64,000 nucleotides of DNA from Dyadobacter psychrophilus. Lineage in GTDB: Bacteria; Bacteroidota; Bacteroidia; Cytophagales; Spirosomataceae. Below the pieces are notes generated by a model. That model did not search any database. It worked only from the letters and a program-made list of their open reading frames with translations, and was not told where the DNA came from. A program made the translations under genes and the position numbers. The stretch is from the NCBI RefSeq assembly GCF_900167945.1, contig NZ_FUZA01000005.1:329816-393815 (forward strand), given 5' to 3'. This document shows positions 39,412 to 49,304 of the stretch, piece by piece; positions within the stretch are counted from its first letter, which is position 1; each line of letters begins with the position of its first letter.

Positions 39412-42400
39412 TCAGGATTTCTCGTAAAGCCACACACGCAGCAGTGACATTAGCTGGTCAATGTCCACAGGTTTTGTAATATAGTCGGAGGCGCCTGCAT
39501 TGATACATTTTTCGCGGTCGCCTGTCATTGCTTTTGCGGTCACTGCGATAACCGGCAGGTTCCGCCATTTGTGATTTTCCCTGATTCGCCTTGCGGTTTC
39601 ATAGCCGTCCATCTGTGGCATCATCATATCCAGCAACACCACGTCCACATTCGGATTTTCTTCCAATCGCTGCAACGCTTCTTTGCCGTCGAGGGCAGTT
39701 ACTACGGTCATTTTAAAGTTCTCAAGGGATTTGGAAAGCGAAAAAATATTCCGCACATCATCGTCCGCGATCAGCACCGTTTTGCCCTTCAGAATTTCAC
39801 TCAGGCCACCCAGTTTTTGTCTGTCCGAGCTTTTTTGCGGCGTCTTTTTATTTTCCTCAACCACATGCAGGAACAGCGAAACCTCGTCCAGCATGCGCTG
39901 GTAGGAGTGGGCCGTTTTGACGATGATCGAATCTGCGTATTGTTTGATCCGCAATTCTTCGGTCATGGAAAGGCTTTTTCCGGTGAACACAATAATGGGG
40001 ATATGCTCAAATCCAGGGTTCATTTTAGCCATTTCCAGCATTTCATAAGCTTTTTTGTCTGGAATGCCCATGTCCAGGATCACGCAGTCGACTTCATTGT
40101 TCTGCAAAGTTTCCAGGCCTTCGCTAATGTCGCTTTTGAGTTGGGAATTGATGTTGAAAGAGGACAAAAAGTAGGCGAGTGCTTTTGCGTGCATTGAATT
40201 ATCTTCTACAATGAGCACTTTTTTGCTCTGCCTGTTTACCACGAATTCGATCTTTTTGAAAATCTCTTCCATTTTCTCAAATGCAACAGGCTTATCAATA
40301 AAGTCGACCGCACCTTTGAGCAAACTTTCATTTTTCATGCGGTGTGACGACATGATGTGTACTGGAATGTGCCTTGTCTCAGCCCGCGATTTCAACTCGT
40401 CCATCACATCCCAGCCGCTGATAATGGGAAGCTGAATGTCCAGCAATATACCCATGGGCATAAATGTTTGCGCAAGTTCAAGCCCCTCGTCGCCCCTTAC
40501 CGCTACAATGCCTTTGTAACCTTGTTTACGGGTGTAATCGAGCAATGATTTTGCGAACGTCGTATCGTCTTCAATGATCAGGATTGTCTTGTCCGAGCTT
40601 GTAATGTTGTCGCGGTCGTCATCGACACTTGGAGGGATCACCGTGCTGATGAAGCGCTTGTCGGTTCCGTCGGGTTTCGTTTTCAGCGATTCTTCATTGT
40701 GGCTCACGAAATAGTTCTGCTGCTCGTCGCTCTGCGCGCTATATGCTTTCGCAATCGGAATGCAAAGGGTGAACACGCTGCCCTCATTCAGTTTGCTGGT
40801 TAATGAAATTTCGCCCCCGAGTAATTTGACAAGTTCGCGGCTGATGGACAATCCCAATCCAGTCCCGCCATATTTTCGCTTGGTTGATCCGTCGGCCTGC
40901 TGGAACGCTTCAAAAATATGCTGCTGCTTTTCAGGTGCCACGCCTATGCCCGTATCGCTGACGGCAAAGCTGATCATGTTCTCCATGCCCGGCTTGCGTT
41001 TAATGTCAATCTGGACCGAGCCTTGTGACGTGAATTTCAACGCATTGGAGATGAGGTTTTTTAATATTTGTTCCAAACGCATTTTATCCGTTTCGATCAC
41101 GAGCGGAGCGCTGTTTTCAATATTAACCTTGAAATCAAGCCCTTTTTCCCTTGCTACCGGACTAAACAGGCCTTTCAGGTCTTCAACTATTTCTTTCACG
41201 GAAACGCTTACATAGTCGAGCTCCATTTTTCCGGCTTCAATCTTAGACAGATCCAGGATCTCATCGATCAGCCCAAGCAGCCCGTTGCCCGACGATTGGA
41301 TCACCGTGGCATACTCGACTTGCTCGCCACTCAGATTTTTCTCATCATTTTCAGCTAATAACCGGCTCAGCAACAAGATCGAGTTCAGCGGCGTCCGCAA
41401 CTCGTGCGACATATTAGCGAGGAATTCAGACTTATAGCGTGTTGTCAGTTCAAGTTCTTCTGCCTTTTTCTGGATTTCAATGTTCTTTTCTTCCAGCAAA
41501 CCGCTCCTTTCTTCCAGTTCTTCATTGGTTTGCTGCAACTCTTCCTGCTGTACGCGAAGCTCTTCTTCGGAAGCCTGCAATTTTTGAGATTGCGCTTCCA
41601 ACTCGGCATTTAGGTTTTCGAGCTCGTTATGCTGTGTTTGCAACTCCTCGGACTGTGCCTGGGTTTCTTCCAGGAAGTTTTGCAGTTTCAAATAGTCCAA
41701 TGCCGAATTGATACCCGTCGCGATCGCTTCCAGGTTGCTTTCTAAAAACAATATATCATTTTTATCAGGTTTGTTCAGGAAGCCGAGTTCAATGACACCA
41801 ATGCATTCGTAAGCATATATAAGCGGTAAAATGGCAAGCGTAACAGGCTTTGTCTCCCCGAGCGACGATGTTACTTTGATATAGTTCTCGGGCACATCGT
41901 ACACGATCGATGACTTTTTGCTTTCAATTACCTGTCCCGCCAGGCCAGTGCCTGGTGTGATACTGTCGGGAGCGTGCTCCGCGGCGTAACTGCTTGCAAG
42001 CTTAAAATTCCAGTCGTTATCCTGGATGTAAATAGTCCCGAGCTGCGCTTTGGAATAACGCGTAATCGTATTGATGAGATTTGTCGCCAGTTTTTTCAGA
42101 ATCCGCTCTCCACGAATGGCATCGCTGATTTCAACAGCACCGGTTTGGAGCCAGTTTTTGGTGGTAAGGTCATTGAATGTCTGTTCCAGCGAAGCCGTCA
42201 TGGTGTTGAGGGCCAAAGAAATCCGGCCCAGATCGTCATCGCTTTCGTCTTGCGACCTTACCGTATAATTACCATCCGAAACTTGTCTGGTAATCTGCTC
42301 GATGCGGTTGATCCTGCGTTCCGTTTCCTTGTATTTCTGTTCTTCAAGCAGCTGTGCGGCAAGCCTTTTGTCCATGTCGTTTTTGATGCGCATATAGGCA

Positions 42401-43014
42401 AACACGGTGATCAGTATGGAGATTAATGCGGCAATGACAAGCAGGATAGGCGTGTAGCGAATGTATATCTGCTGCTGTTCAATACGGTCTTCCAGGATTT
42501 TGTTTTCTTCTGATTTGATCCGCTCCACAATCAGCCTGAGATCGTCCATGATCTTTTTTCCCCGGATCATCTCACGAAGCCTGCCATTCTGGTCATCCGC
42601 AAAAGCCTGGTTTCTGCGTGTCTGATCTATAATACTTTGCATTTGCCCGAATTTCGCCTCGTACAATGCCTTCACCTCACGTAAGTTTTTTTGCTGGACC
42701 GGATTGTCGGCAGTCAGTGCGCTGAGGTTGCTATAACTGTCCGTGGTCTTTGCGTATGCATCGGCGTAGGGATCCAGAAAAGTTTGCTCGCCCGTGATCA
42801 GATAGCCGCGTTGGCCTGTTTCTGCATCCTTCACATAGGAGATAATGCTTTCAGCTTCAATGAGGACCTGGTTGGTATGGTTAACGAGCTCGGAGTTATT
42901 GATTAATTTCTGTGTGCTGTAATAAGAGGCCAAAAGGCTGAATATCAGCAGCAGTATGGAAAAGGAAAATACAATCTGTAATTGCTGAATGATAGAGTTA
43001 GAGGTTTTTCTCAT
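39412..43014 (-). CDS. CHASE3-HAMP-GAF hybrid histidine kinase with three receivers
   Basis: 1200 residues. TM1 about 13-33; CHASE3 periplasmic sensor about 35-175 (DAETGQRGYLITGEQTFLDP); TM2 about 187-208; HAMP to ~280; GAF about 300-440; a long Glu/Gln-rich coiled coil about 445-528 (SEELQTQHNELENLNAELEA, EEELRVQQEELQQTNEELEE); HisKA with His537 (NMSHELRTPLNS); HATPase about 640-755 (GTGLGLSISRELVKLLGG); receivers with Asp859, Asp981 and Asp1129. All catalytic residues are kept. It is 12 bases from the upstream kinase and followed by a receiver, CheR and CheB. Repeated EEL/QQ heptads make the coiled coil a plausible methylation substrate for CheR/CheB. Confidence 0.93.
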   Translation of the reverse strand: MRKTSNSIIQQLQIVFSFSILLLIFSLLASYYSTQKLINNSELVNHTNQVLIEAESIISYVKDAETGQRGYLITGEQTFLDPYADAYAKTTDSYSNLSALTADNPVQQKNLREVKALYEAKFGQMQSIIDQTRRNQAFADDQNGRLREMIRGKKIMDDLRLIVERIKSEENKILEDRIEQQQIYIRYTPILLVIAALISILITVFAYMRIKNDMDKRLAAQLLEEQKYKETERRINRIEQITRQVSDGNYTVRSQDESDDDLGRISLALNTMTASLEQTFNDLTTKNWLQTGAVEISDAIRGERILKKLATNLINTITRYSKAQLGTIYIQDNDWNFKLASSYAAEHAPDSITPGTGLAGQVIESKKSSIVYDVPENYIKVTSSLGETKPVTLAILPLIYAYECIGVIELGFLNKPDKNDILFLESNLEAIATGINSALDYLKLQNFLEETQAQSEELQTQHNELENLNAELEAQSQKLQASEEELRVQQEELQQTNEELEERSGLLEEKNIEIQKKAEELELTTRYKSEFLANMSHELRTPLNSILLLSRLLAENDEKNLSGEQVEYATVIQSSGNGLLGLIDEILDLSKIEAGKMELDYVSVSVKEIVEDLKGLFSPVAREKGLDFKVNIENSAPLVIETDKMRLEQILKNLISNALKFTSQGSVQIDIKRKPGMENMISFAVSDTGIGVAPEKQQHIFEAFQQADGSTKRKYGGTGLGLSISRELVKLLGGEISLTSKLNEGSVFTLCIPIAKAYSAQSDEQQNYFVSHNEESLKTKPDGTDKRFISTVIPPSVDDDRDNITSSDKTILIIEDDTTFAKSLLDYTRKQGYKGIVAVRGDEGLELAQTFMPMGILLDIQLPIISGWDVMDELKSRAETRHIPVHIMSSHRMKNESLLKGAVDFIDKPVAFEKMEEIFKKIEFVVNRQSKKVLIVEDNSMHAKALAYFLSSFNINSQLKSDISEGLETLQNNEVDCVILDMGIPDKKAYEMLEMAKMNPGFEHIPIIVFTGKSLSMTEELRIKQYADSIIVKTAHSYQRMLDEVSLFLHVVEENKKTPQKSSDRQKLGGLSEILKGKTVLIADDDVRNIFSLSKSLENFKMTVVTALDGKEALQRLEENPNVDVVLLDMMMPQMDGYETARRIRENHKWRNLPVIAVTAKAMTGDREKCINAGASDYITKPVDIDQLMSLLRVWLYEKS

Positions 43015-43026
43015 CGTGCCTTGCTA

Positions 43027-44622
43027 CTAATTTTCAGTTTTGATTTCGGTTAGAACCTGCTCCTGGACGAGGGGCAGGATAAGAATAAATTGCGCTCCGC
43101 GATTTTCGGCACTTCTGGCTGAAATGATCCCGTTATGTTTGTCCATAATTTTTTTTGCGATCGCCAGCCCGATCCCCGTGCCCTCATAGGAGTTCAGGTT
43201 ATTGAGTCGCTGGAAGATGACGAATATCCGGTCCAGGAATTTCTCGTCGAAGCCAATGCCGTTGTCCTCAATTACAATCCTGCAAAAATGCCCGTCTTCA
43301 TTAACCTCCGCGTCCACAAATTTTTCTGCAATGATGGTTGAAGAAATGGTAATGACAGGTGGCATTCCTTCTTTGGAAAATTTGAGTGCATTACTGATCA
43401 GGTTCTGGAAGACCTGCCGGATCTGGCTTGGAATGGTGGCTATAATGGGCAGTTTATCGAGCTTGACAACTGCTTTTTTGCTCAGTATAATCTCGTCAAA
43501 ATCGGCTAAAAGATCATCCAGCAGTAAATTCAGGTCGGTGGGCTGGAAATGTGCCTTCACCGAAAGTCTGGAATAATCGAGCAGGTCGCTGATCAGGCGG
43601 GACATTCTCGCTGAGGAGCTGATCGACCTGTTGAGATAAGAAATTGCCTCGGGGTTTTCATTCAGATATTTGTCTTTAATCAAATGACTGAACGTCTGTA
43701 TTTTGCGCAGCGGCTCTTTTAAATCATGAGAAACAACCCAGGCAAACTGCTGCAATTCGTGATTGGTTGTTTCCAGCTCCGAATTCTTATCCAGGAGTTC
43801 TCTCGTTCGGAGCTCCACCTTATGTTCCAGCAGCTCGTTGGCCATTTTTTGCTGGTGAATGTCGGTAAATGTTCCTACCCAGCGGATAGTCGAGCCATTT
43901 TGCAGGATCGGGATGATTTTCACCAGGAAATATTTGTATTCCTGCGTATCAAGATGCTTTAACCGGGCCTCACTTGTGAATTCCAGTCCGTCTTTAAAAT
44001 GTTTTTCCCAATTGTTATACAGGTCGTCCTCAGGATGAGATTCAGGGAAAACGTTGGCGTCTTCGGAAAGCTGAAACCAATGTTCATTCACAAATTCAAT
44101 TTTTCCATCGGTGCCGATTGTGAAGGCGATCTGAGGAAGGGATTCGAGGATAAACCGCAATTCCTGCATGCGGCCAGCCAGTTCCTCCTGTGCCTTTTTT
44201 CTGATATCTATTTCATATTGAAGAGAATGCTGAATCGCTTTTAACTCCTGCTGCTGCTCAAACAGCTTGTTGAATGTCTTGACTTTGAGTAGTAAAATAT
44301 CCGGGTCAACCGGCTTGGTGAGGTAATCAATGCCTCCTGAGGAGTAACCTTTCGTAATAAACCGTTTTTCTTTATTAACAGCAGAGAGGAAAATAATGGG
44401 CGTGTCCTTTGCTTTACCAAAGCCAGAAATGGCCTCGGCAACTTCAAATCCGTCCATACCAGGCATTTGCACATCCATAATGATAACAGAATAGCTGTTT
44501 CTCAGGATTTTTTTCAATGCCTCTTCTCCTGACTCGGCACTATCCGTTTTGAAATCGTGCAGTTCCAGGATTTTTTTTAAAGGAAGTATATTCTCAGGCC
44601 TGTCGTCGACAATCAGAATCAT
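43027..44622 (-). CDS. REC-PAS-histidine kinase
   Basis: 531 residues, no membrane segment. Receiver about 1-118 with Asp50 (VIIMDVQMPGMDG); coiled-coil link; PAS about 151-258 (QIAFTIGTDGKIEFVNEHWF); second coiled coil; HisKA with His299 (FAWVVSHDLKEPLRKIQTFS); HATPase about 395-515 (VFQNLISNALKFSKEG, GTGIGLAIAKKIMDKH). The VSHDLKEPL H-box is common to bacteriophytochrome-like and PAS kinases. It is the first gene of the sensory operon and can both receive and pass phosphate, so it probably acts with the hybrid kinase in a relay. Confidence 0.92.
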   Translation of the reverse strand: MILIVDDRPENILPLKKILELHDFKTDSAESGEEALKKILRNSYSVIIMDVQMPGMDGFEVAEAISGFGKAKDTPIIFLSAVNKEKRFITKGYSSGGIDYLTKPVDPDILLLKVKTFNKLFEQQQELKAIQHSLQYEIDIRKKAQEELAGRMQELRFILESLPQIAFTIGTDGKIEFVNEHWFQLSEDANVFPESHPEDDLYNNWEKHFKDGLEFTSEARLKHLDTQEYKYFLVKIIPILQNGSTIRWVGTFTDIHQQKMANELLEHKVELRTRELLDKNSELETTNHELQQFAWVVSHDLKEPLRKIQTFSHLIKDKYLNENPEAISYLNRSISSSARMSRLISDLLDYSRLSVKAHFQPTDLNLLLDDLLADFDEIILSKKAVVKLDKLPIIATIPSQIRQVFQNLISNALKFSKEGMPPVITISSTIIAEKFVDAEVNEDGHFCRIVIEDNGIGFDEKFLDRIFVIFQRLNNLNSYEGTGIGLAIAKKIMDKHNGIISARSAENRGAQFILILPLVQEQVLTEIKTEN

Positions 44623-44848
44623 AATATGGGTAAAAAATTATCCACGCAAATCCTTGTTTAATGTCAGCTGTGAAGTGATTCTCATCCAATTAGAATTAAA
44701 CCTGTATGTGTATACGCTGTAAGCCAATTAGTTAAGCTGTCATGACAAAAACAAGTTCAATGTCCAGGTTAAATAAACATTAATTCTTCCATTTGATTAC
44801 AAAAATCGTACCCAAAAAGGCGAAATTTTGCACTTTTTATTGATGCTT
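44623..44848. other. Gap upstream of the sensory operon
   Basis: 226 bases. It must hold the operon promoter, but I find no exact TAnnTTTG on the minus strand. CCAATTAG occurs twice (44686-44693 and 44724-44731, 38 bases apart), which may be a regulator site or chance. No small gene or hairpin is convincing. Confidence 0.35.
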
Positions 44849-45118
44849 CTATTTTTTGTCACTAAAATTTTCAATAACTATGACTTTGAGTTCTTCCGCC
44901 CACTTTTGGATTGTGATCATTGAATGAAGAAATGGCGTATCAAACTCCTCTGCGATAGAGGTGTGCCCCTGTTCTTTTACGAGATCAATAATTGCATTTA
45001 CCAGGTATTCGTCCGAAGAATCGTAGACCGTGTCTTCATTCATCTCACTTACTTTTTGCAGAAATGCCAGCATTTCCGGCAGCTTGTTATTATCCATAAT
45101 ATCATTGTTATGCTCCAT
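44849..45118 (-). CDS. Hypothetical small acidic protein
   Basis: 89 residues from ATG 45118, chosen because AGGA lies at ideal distance before it; a further ATG at 45097 is possible. Helical and acidic (LPEMLAFLQKVSEMNEDTVY, AIIDLVKEQGHTSIAEEFDT). I do not recognise a domain. It is upstream of the sensory operon on the same strand but 226 bases away, and divergent from glgX. Confidence 0.6.
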   Translation of the reverse strand: MEHNNDIMDNNKLPEMLAFLQKVSEMNEDTVYDSSDEYLVNAIIDLVKEQGHTSIAEEFDTPFLHSMITIQKWAEELKVIVIENFSDKK

Positions 45119-45226
45119 TTGAAGCTTCCTGTGGAATTTTTTCCCGAACGGCGACTGCCGTCCTGGCATAATTTTATAGCAAAGTGTGTTCTCAAATAAG
45201 GATTCCAGCGATGATGATGTGTAAAG

Positions 45227-45254
45227 TTTGGTTCAAACAGGAAAACCTATGTTG
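45227..45254 (+). promoter_or_regulatory. Candidate promoter of glgX-treZ
   Basis: TTTG (45227-45230), N17, TATGTTG (45248-45254). The -7 is one T short of TAnnTTTG. It gives a leader of about 30 bases before the ATG at 45292. Confidence 0.35.
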
Positions 45255-45291
45255 ACCAACGCGGGAATTAATAACGAAAAATCGTTCAAAG

Positions 45292-47472
45292 ATGAAAAAA
45301 GTATCCAACAATAAAGTTGTTAAGGAATCAGAGCATAGTAAAATCATAGTTTATCCTGGCGAACCCTATCCACTAGGCGCGACGTGGGATGGGGAGGGTG
45401 TCAATTTTGCTTTATATTCGGAGAATGCTACGGGCGTGGAATTGTGCCTTTTCGAAAGTCAGGAAAGCCAGCGTGAGCATATCAAGATCGAGATTAAGGA
45501 AGCTTCACATCATGTGTGGCACGTGTATGTGCCCGGATTGAAGCCCGGACAACTGTATGGATATCGCGTACACGGCCCTTATGAGCCGGCTTATGGGTTC
45601 CGTTTTAATCCCAATAAGGTTTTGATTGACCCTTATGCCAAATCCATTTCAGGTACGATCCAATGGCACGATGCACTTTTTGGCTACGTTATCGGTGACG
45701 AAAACGAAGACCTGAGTTTCAGCGAGCTTGACAGCGCTCCATACATTCCCAAATCAGTTGTTACTGACTCTCATTTCGATTGGGAAGGCGTGCAGCCTCC
45801 GGAAATTCCTTATCATGACACCATTATTTACGAAACGCATGTCAAAGGATTCACCTATTTGAATGAGGAGATTCCTGAGGAGATTCGTGGAACTTACGCG
45901 GCTATGGGCCATCCCGCAACGATCAGGTATCTTAAAGATCTTGGAGTAAATGCAGTTGAGCTTATGCCCGTTCACCATTTCATTTCTGACCGGCATTTAA
46001 AAGAGCGAGAACTGACTAATTATTGGGGATATAATTCGATCGGCTTTTTCGCTCCGGATGTGCGTTACAGCAGTTCAGGAACGGAGGGCCAGCAGGTGGT
46101 TGAATTCAAAAACATGGTCAAGGAGCTGCACAGGGCTGGCATCGAGGTGATCCTGGACGTGGTTTACAATCATACAGGTGAGGGAAACCAAATGGGGCCA
46201 ACATTGTCTTTCAGGGGAATTGATAACATGTCATATTACCGGTTAATGGACGGGCGATATTACATGGATTACACGGGAACAGGCAATACATTAAACGCCA
46301 GGCTGCCGAGCGTGCTGCGACTGATCATGGACAGTTTGCGCTATTGGATTACGGAGATGCATGTGGACGGCTTCCGGTTTGACCTCGCCTCCACATTAGC
46401 CCGGGAATTGCATGAAGTAGACAGGTTAAGCGCATTCTTTGATATTATTCACCAGGACCCGATTATTTCTCAGGTAAAGCTGATCGCGGAGCCCTGGGAC
46501 ATTGGTTATGATGGTTATCAGGTTGGGAAATTTCCGATTGGCTGGGCGGAATGGAATGGCCGTTACCGCGATTGTATGCGTGATTACTGGCGGGGTGCGG
46601 ACAGTATGCTCGCAGAATTTGCGGAGCGCTTCACCGGCAGTTCCGACCTTTACAAAGGAGAGTATCGCAGACCAACGGCAAGCATTAATTTCATCACCGC
46701 CCACGACGGTTTTACATTGAATGACCTGGTGTCGTATAATAATAAACGTAATTACGCAAATGGGGAGGATAACAATGATGGTGAGGACCACAATCGTTCC
46801 TGGAATTGCGGTGCGGAGGGGCCGTCGGATAATCCGGAAGTGATAGAGATCAGGAACAAGCAGAAACGAAATTTCCTTACAACGCTGTTCCTGTCGCAAG
46901 GTGTGCCTATGCTCGTTGCGGGCGATGAATGGGGGAGAACGCAAGGGGGAAATAATAACGCATACTGCCAGGATAACGAGATATCATGGCTCGATTGGAG
47001 TAAAGTAGACACGGAATTATTGACATTCAGCCAGAAGCTGATCGCTTTCAGCAAGGCGCACCGATCATTCCGAAGAAGGGACTGGTTCCGCGGGTTACCG
47101 ATTAAGGGCAAAGGACTTGAAGACATTGCCTGGTTCCTGCCGGATGGAAGCGAAATGCCGGAAGAAAACTGGAATCACGATTATGCCAAATCATTGGCGG
47201 TATTTCTCAATGGTAAAGGGATAAGGCACGTGAACAAAAAAGGGGAGCCGATTTACGATGATAGCTTTTACATGATTTTTAATGCTCATTATGAGCCCGT
47301 TGAATACACGCTTCCTCCCAAAAAGTACGGCACGGAATGGCGTAAAGTGATTGATACGAGCGCAAATTGTATAACCGACGACGGCCAGATCCTCGGGCCT
47401 GATGAACTGGTCACAGTCGACAGCCGGTCAATAGTCGTATTTAAACATGCATTGGAACAACAAAAAATATGA
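45292..47472 (+). CDS. glgX: Glycogen debranching enzyme GlgX (isoamylase type)
   Basis: 726 residues. N-terminal CBM48 beta-sandwich (about 20-155, YPLGATWDGEGVNFALYSEN); GH13 barrel with DVVYNHTGEGN, nucleophile Asp364 (DGFRFDLAS), acid/base Glu400 (LIAEPWDIG) and Asp472 (ITAHDGFTLND); C-terminal beta domain. It cleaves alpha-1,6 branches of glycogen that have been trimmed, releasing maltooligosaccharides in the cytoplasm. Its stop overlaps the treZ start by four bases (ATGA), coupling the two enzymes. Confidence 0.94.
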   Translation: MKKVSNNKVVKESEHSKIIVYPGEPYPLGATWDGEGVNFALYSENATGVELCLFESQESQREHIKIEIKEASHHVWHVYVPGLKPGQLYGYRVHGPYEPAYGFRFNPNKVLIDPYAKSISGTIQWHDALFGYVIGDENEDLSFSELDSAPYIPKSVVTDSHFDWEGVQPPEIPYHDTIIYETHVKGFTYLNEEIPEEIRGTYAAMGHPATIRYLKDLGVNAVELMPVHHFISDRHLKERELTNYWGYNSIGFFAPDVRYSSSGTEGQQVVEFKNMVKELHRAGIEVILDVVYNHTGEGNQMGPTLSFRGIDNMSYYRLMDGRYYMDYTGTGNTLNARLPSVLRLIMDSLRYWITEMHVDGFRFDLASTLARELHEVDRLSAFFDIIHQDPIISQVKLIAEPWDIGYDGYQVGKFPIGWAEWNGRYRDCMRDYWRGADSMLAEFAERFTGSSDLYKGEYRRPTASINFITAHDGFTLNDLVSYNNKRNYANGEDNNDGEDHNRSWNCGAEGPSDNPEVIEIRNKQKRNFLTTLFLSQGVPMLVAGDEWGRTQGGNNNAYCQDNEISWLDWSKVDTELLTFSQKLIAFSKAHRSFRRRDWFRGLPIKGKGLEDIAWFLPDGSEMPEENWNHDYAKSLAVFLNGKGIRHVNKKGEPIYDDSFYMIFNAHYEPVEYTLPPKKYGTEWRKVIDTSANCITDDGQILGPDELVTVDSRSIVVFKHALEQQKI

Positions 47473-49304
47473 TTGATAACGAAAAGCTGCTCCCGGGAGT
47501 AAGATTCAACGAATTCGGGGAAGCAAATGTGGTCGTGTGGGCGCCCGAGCTAGATGAGGTCGCGTTGCTGATAATTGAATCACAGGTAAAACTACCATTG
47601 AAAAAACAGGAATTCGGCTACTGGTCGTTGCGAACAGAGGCGCTTCAACCGGGCGACATTTACCAGTTTGTTGTTCATGACAAACCTTTGCCCGACCCGG
47701 CATCCCTATGGCAACCACAGGGCGTTCATGGCCCGTCTGCCGCTTACGATCTTAAAAGTTTTGTGTGGACGGATAAGGATTTGCCCCAGGTCGCATTGAA
47801 AGATTATATTATCTACGAATTGCATACGGGCACTTTCACAGAAGAGGGCACATTTGCCGCCATGGAAAGCAAGCTCGATTATCTGGTTGAACTTGGGATC
47901 AATGCCATTGAAATCATGCCGGTTTCTCAGTTTGCTGGCCCTCGTAACTGGGGTTACGACGGTGTGCTTCCATATTGTGTGCAAGATTCTTACGGCGGCC
48001 CGGAAGCTTTACAGCATCTTGTGAATGCCTGCCATGAAAAAGGACTGGCCGTAATTTTGGATGTTGTTTATAATCACATTGGCCCCGAGGGAAATGTTTT
48101 ACCTCAATACGGTCCTTATTTTACAGACAAATATAACACACCCTGGGGTGACGCAATCAATTTTGATGCTGCCTGGTGTGATGGCGTACGCGAATATTTT
48201 ATTGAGAATGTGCTGATGTGGTTCCGCGATTTTCATATAGACGCGCTGAGGATGGACGCTGTGCATGCGATTAAGGACATGAGCCCAATCCATATATTGC
48301 AGGAAATGAAAACGCGTGTGGATGAATTGGCCGAGCAGACCGGCAAATCACATTACCTGATTGTTGAAATGGACCTGAATGATACGCGATTTATTAATCC
48401 TGTTTCAAAGGGTGGTTATGGGATGGACGGTCAGTGGGTGGATGAATTTCACCATGCCTTGCGCGTCTCCTCCGGCCAGCAGCGAAGCGGTTACTACTCT
48501 GATTTTGAGCCGATAGCATCGTTGGCAAAGTCATATAAAGACGCTTACGTATATGATGGAGCGTTTTCTGAGCATCGCAAACGGAAATTTGGTGTAAAGG
48601 CGGACGGCCATCCCGGAGAGCAATTTGTTGTTTTTTCCCAAAATCATGATCATATCGGCAACCGGATGCTGGGCGAACGGACGAGCCAGCTTGTTTCGTT
48701 TGAAATGCAAAAACTACTAGCAGGGGCGGTTTTTCTGAGCCCTTATTTGCCAATGCTATTTATGGGGGAGGAATACAGCGAAAGTAATCCGTTTATGTAT
48801 TTCGTCAGCCATACGGATCCCGAACTGGCAGAAGCGGTAAGAAAAGGCAGGAAGCGAGAGTTTGCAGCGTTTCATCTGGAAGGGGAGGCTCCGGACCCGA
48901 TGTCGGCTGAGACTTTCAACAGTTCCAAGTTGCAATGGTCTTTGCTCGCACAAGAGCCGCACCAAACCATGTTTCAGTTCTATAAAAAGCTGATTCAACT
49001 CAGGAAAAATCAGCCTGCATTAAGTAGTATGGATAGAAATGCAATAGAAGTTGAGCCAAATGTTGTAAACGAAACCATTTCCATCCGCCGCTGGACTTCT
49101 GAGCAGGAAATTATAGCAGTCCTGAATTTTTCAAAGTCCGTTCGTGAAGCCTGGTTACCGGAGCAGACAGGCGATTGGAAAAAACTCATTGCGTCATCGG
49201 ACGATCAGTGGAACGGACTGGGAAATGTTACCGATCCTCCTGCCGACAGGCTGGTAATGTTACCGCCGGAGAGCTTCGCGGTCTTTACAAATTCCGTATT
49301 TTAA
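47469..49304 (+). CDS. treZ: Malto-oligosyltrehalose trehalohydrolase TreZ
   Basis: 611 residues. N-terminal CBM48-like domain (LPGVRFNEFGEANVVVWAPE), then a GH13 barrel: DVVYNHIGPEGN, nucleophile Asp263 (DALRMDAVHAI), acid/base Glu300 (LIVEMDLNDTRF), and FSQNHDHIGNRMLGER. The NHDHIGNR motif is typical of TreZ, which releases trehalose from maltooligosyl-trehalose. The partner TreY synthase is not in the window. The 3' end overlaps the convergent lipoprotein gene by 20 bases. Confidence 0.93.
   Translation: MIDNEKLLPGVRFNEFGEANVVVWAPELDEVALLIIESQVKLPLKKQEFGYWSLRTEALQPGDIYQFVVHDKPLPDPASLWQPQGVHGPSAAYDLKSFVWTDKDLPQVALKDYIIYELHTGTFTEEGTFAAMESKLDYLVELGINAIEIMPVSQFAGPRNWGYDGVLPYCVQDSYGGPEALQHLVNACHEKGLAVILDVVYNHIGPEGNVLPQYGPYFTDKYNTPWGDAINFDAAWCDGVREYFIENVLMWFRDFHIDALRMDAVHAIKDMSPIHILQEMKTRVDELAEQTGKSHYLIVEMDLNDTRFINPVSKGGYGMDGQWVDEFHHALRVSSGQQRSGYYSDFEPIASLAKSYKDAYVYDGAFSEHRKRKFGVKADGHPGEQFVVFSQNHDHIGNRMLGERTSQLVSFEMQKLLAGAVFLSPYLPMLFMGEEYSESNPFMYFVSHTDPELAEAVRKGRKREFAAFHLEGEAPDPMSAETFNSSKLQWSLLAQEPHQTMFQFYKKLIQLRKNQPALSSMDRNAIEVEPNVVNETISIRRWTSEQEIIAVLNFSKSVREAWLPEQTGDWKKLIASSDDQWNGLGNVTDPPADRLVMLPPESFAVFTNSVF

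Noticed and set aside
39571-40197. Plus-strand frame opposite the receivers of the hybrid kinase
   Set aside because: Mirror of conserved receiver codons; His/Phe-rich artefact.
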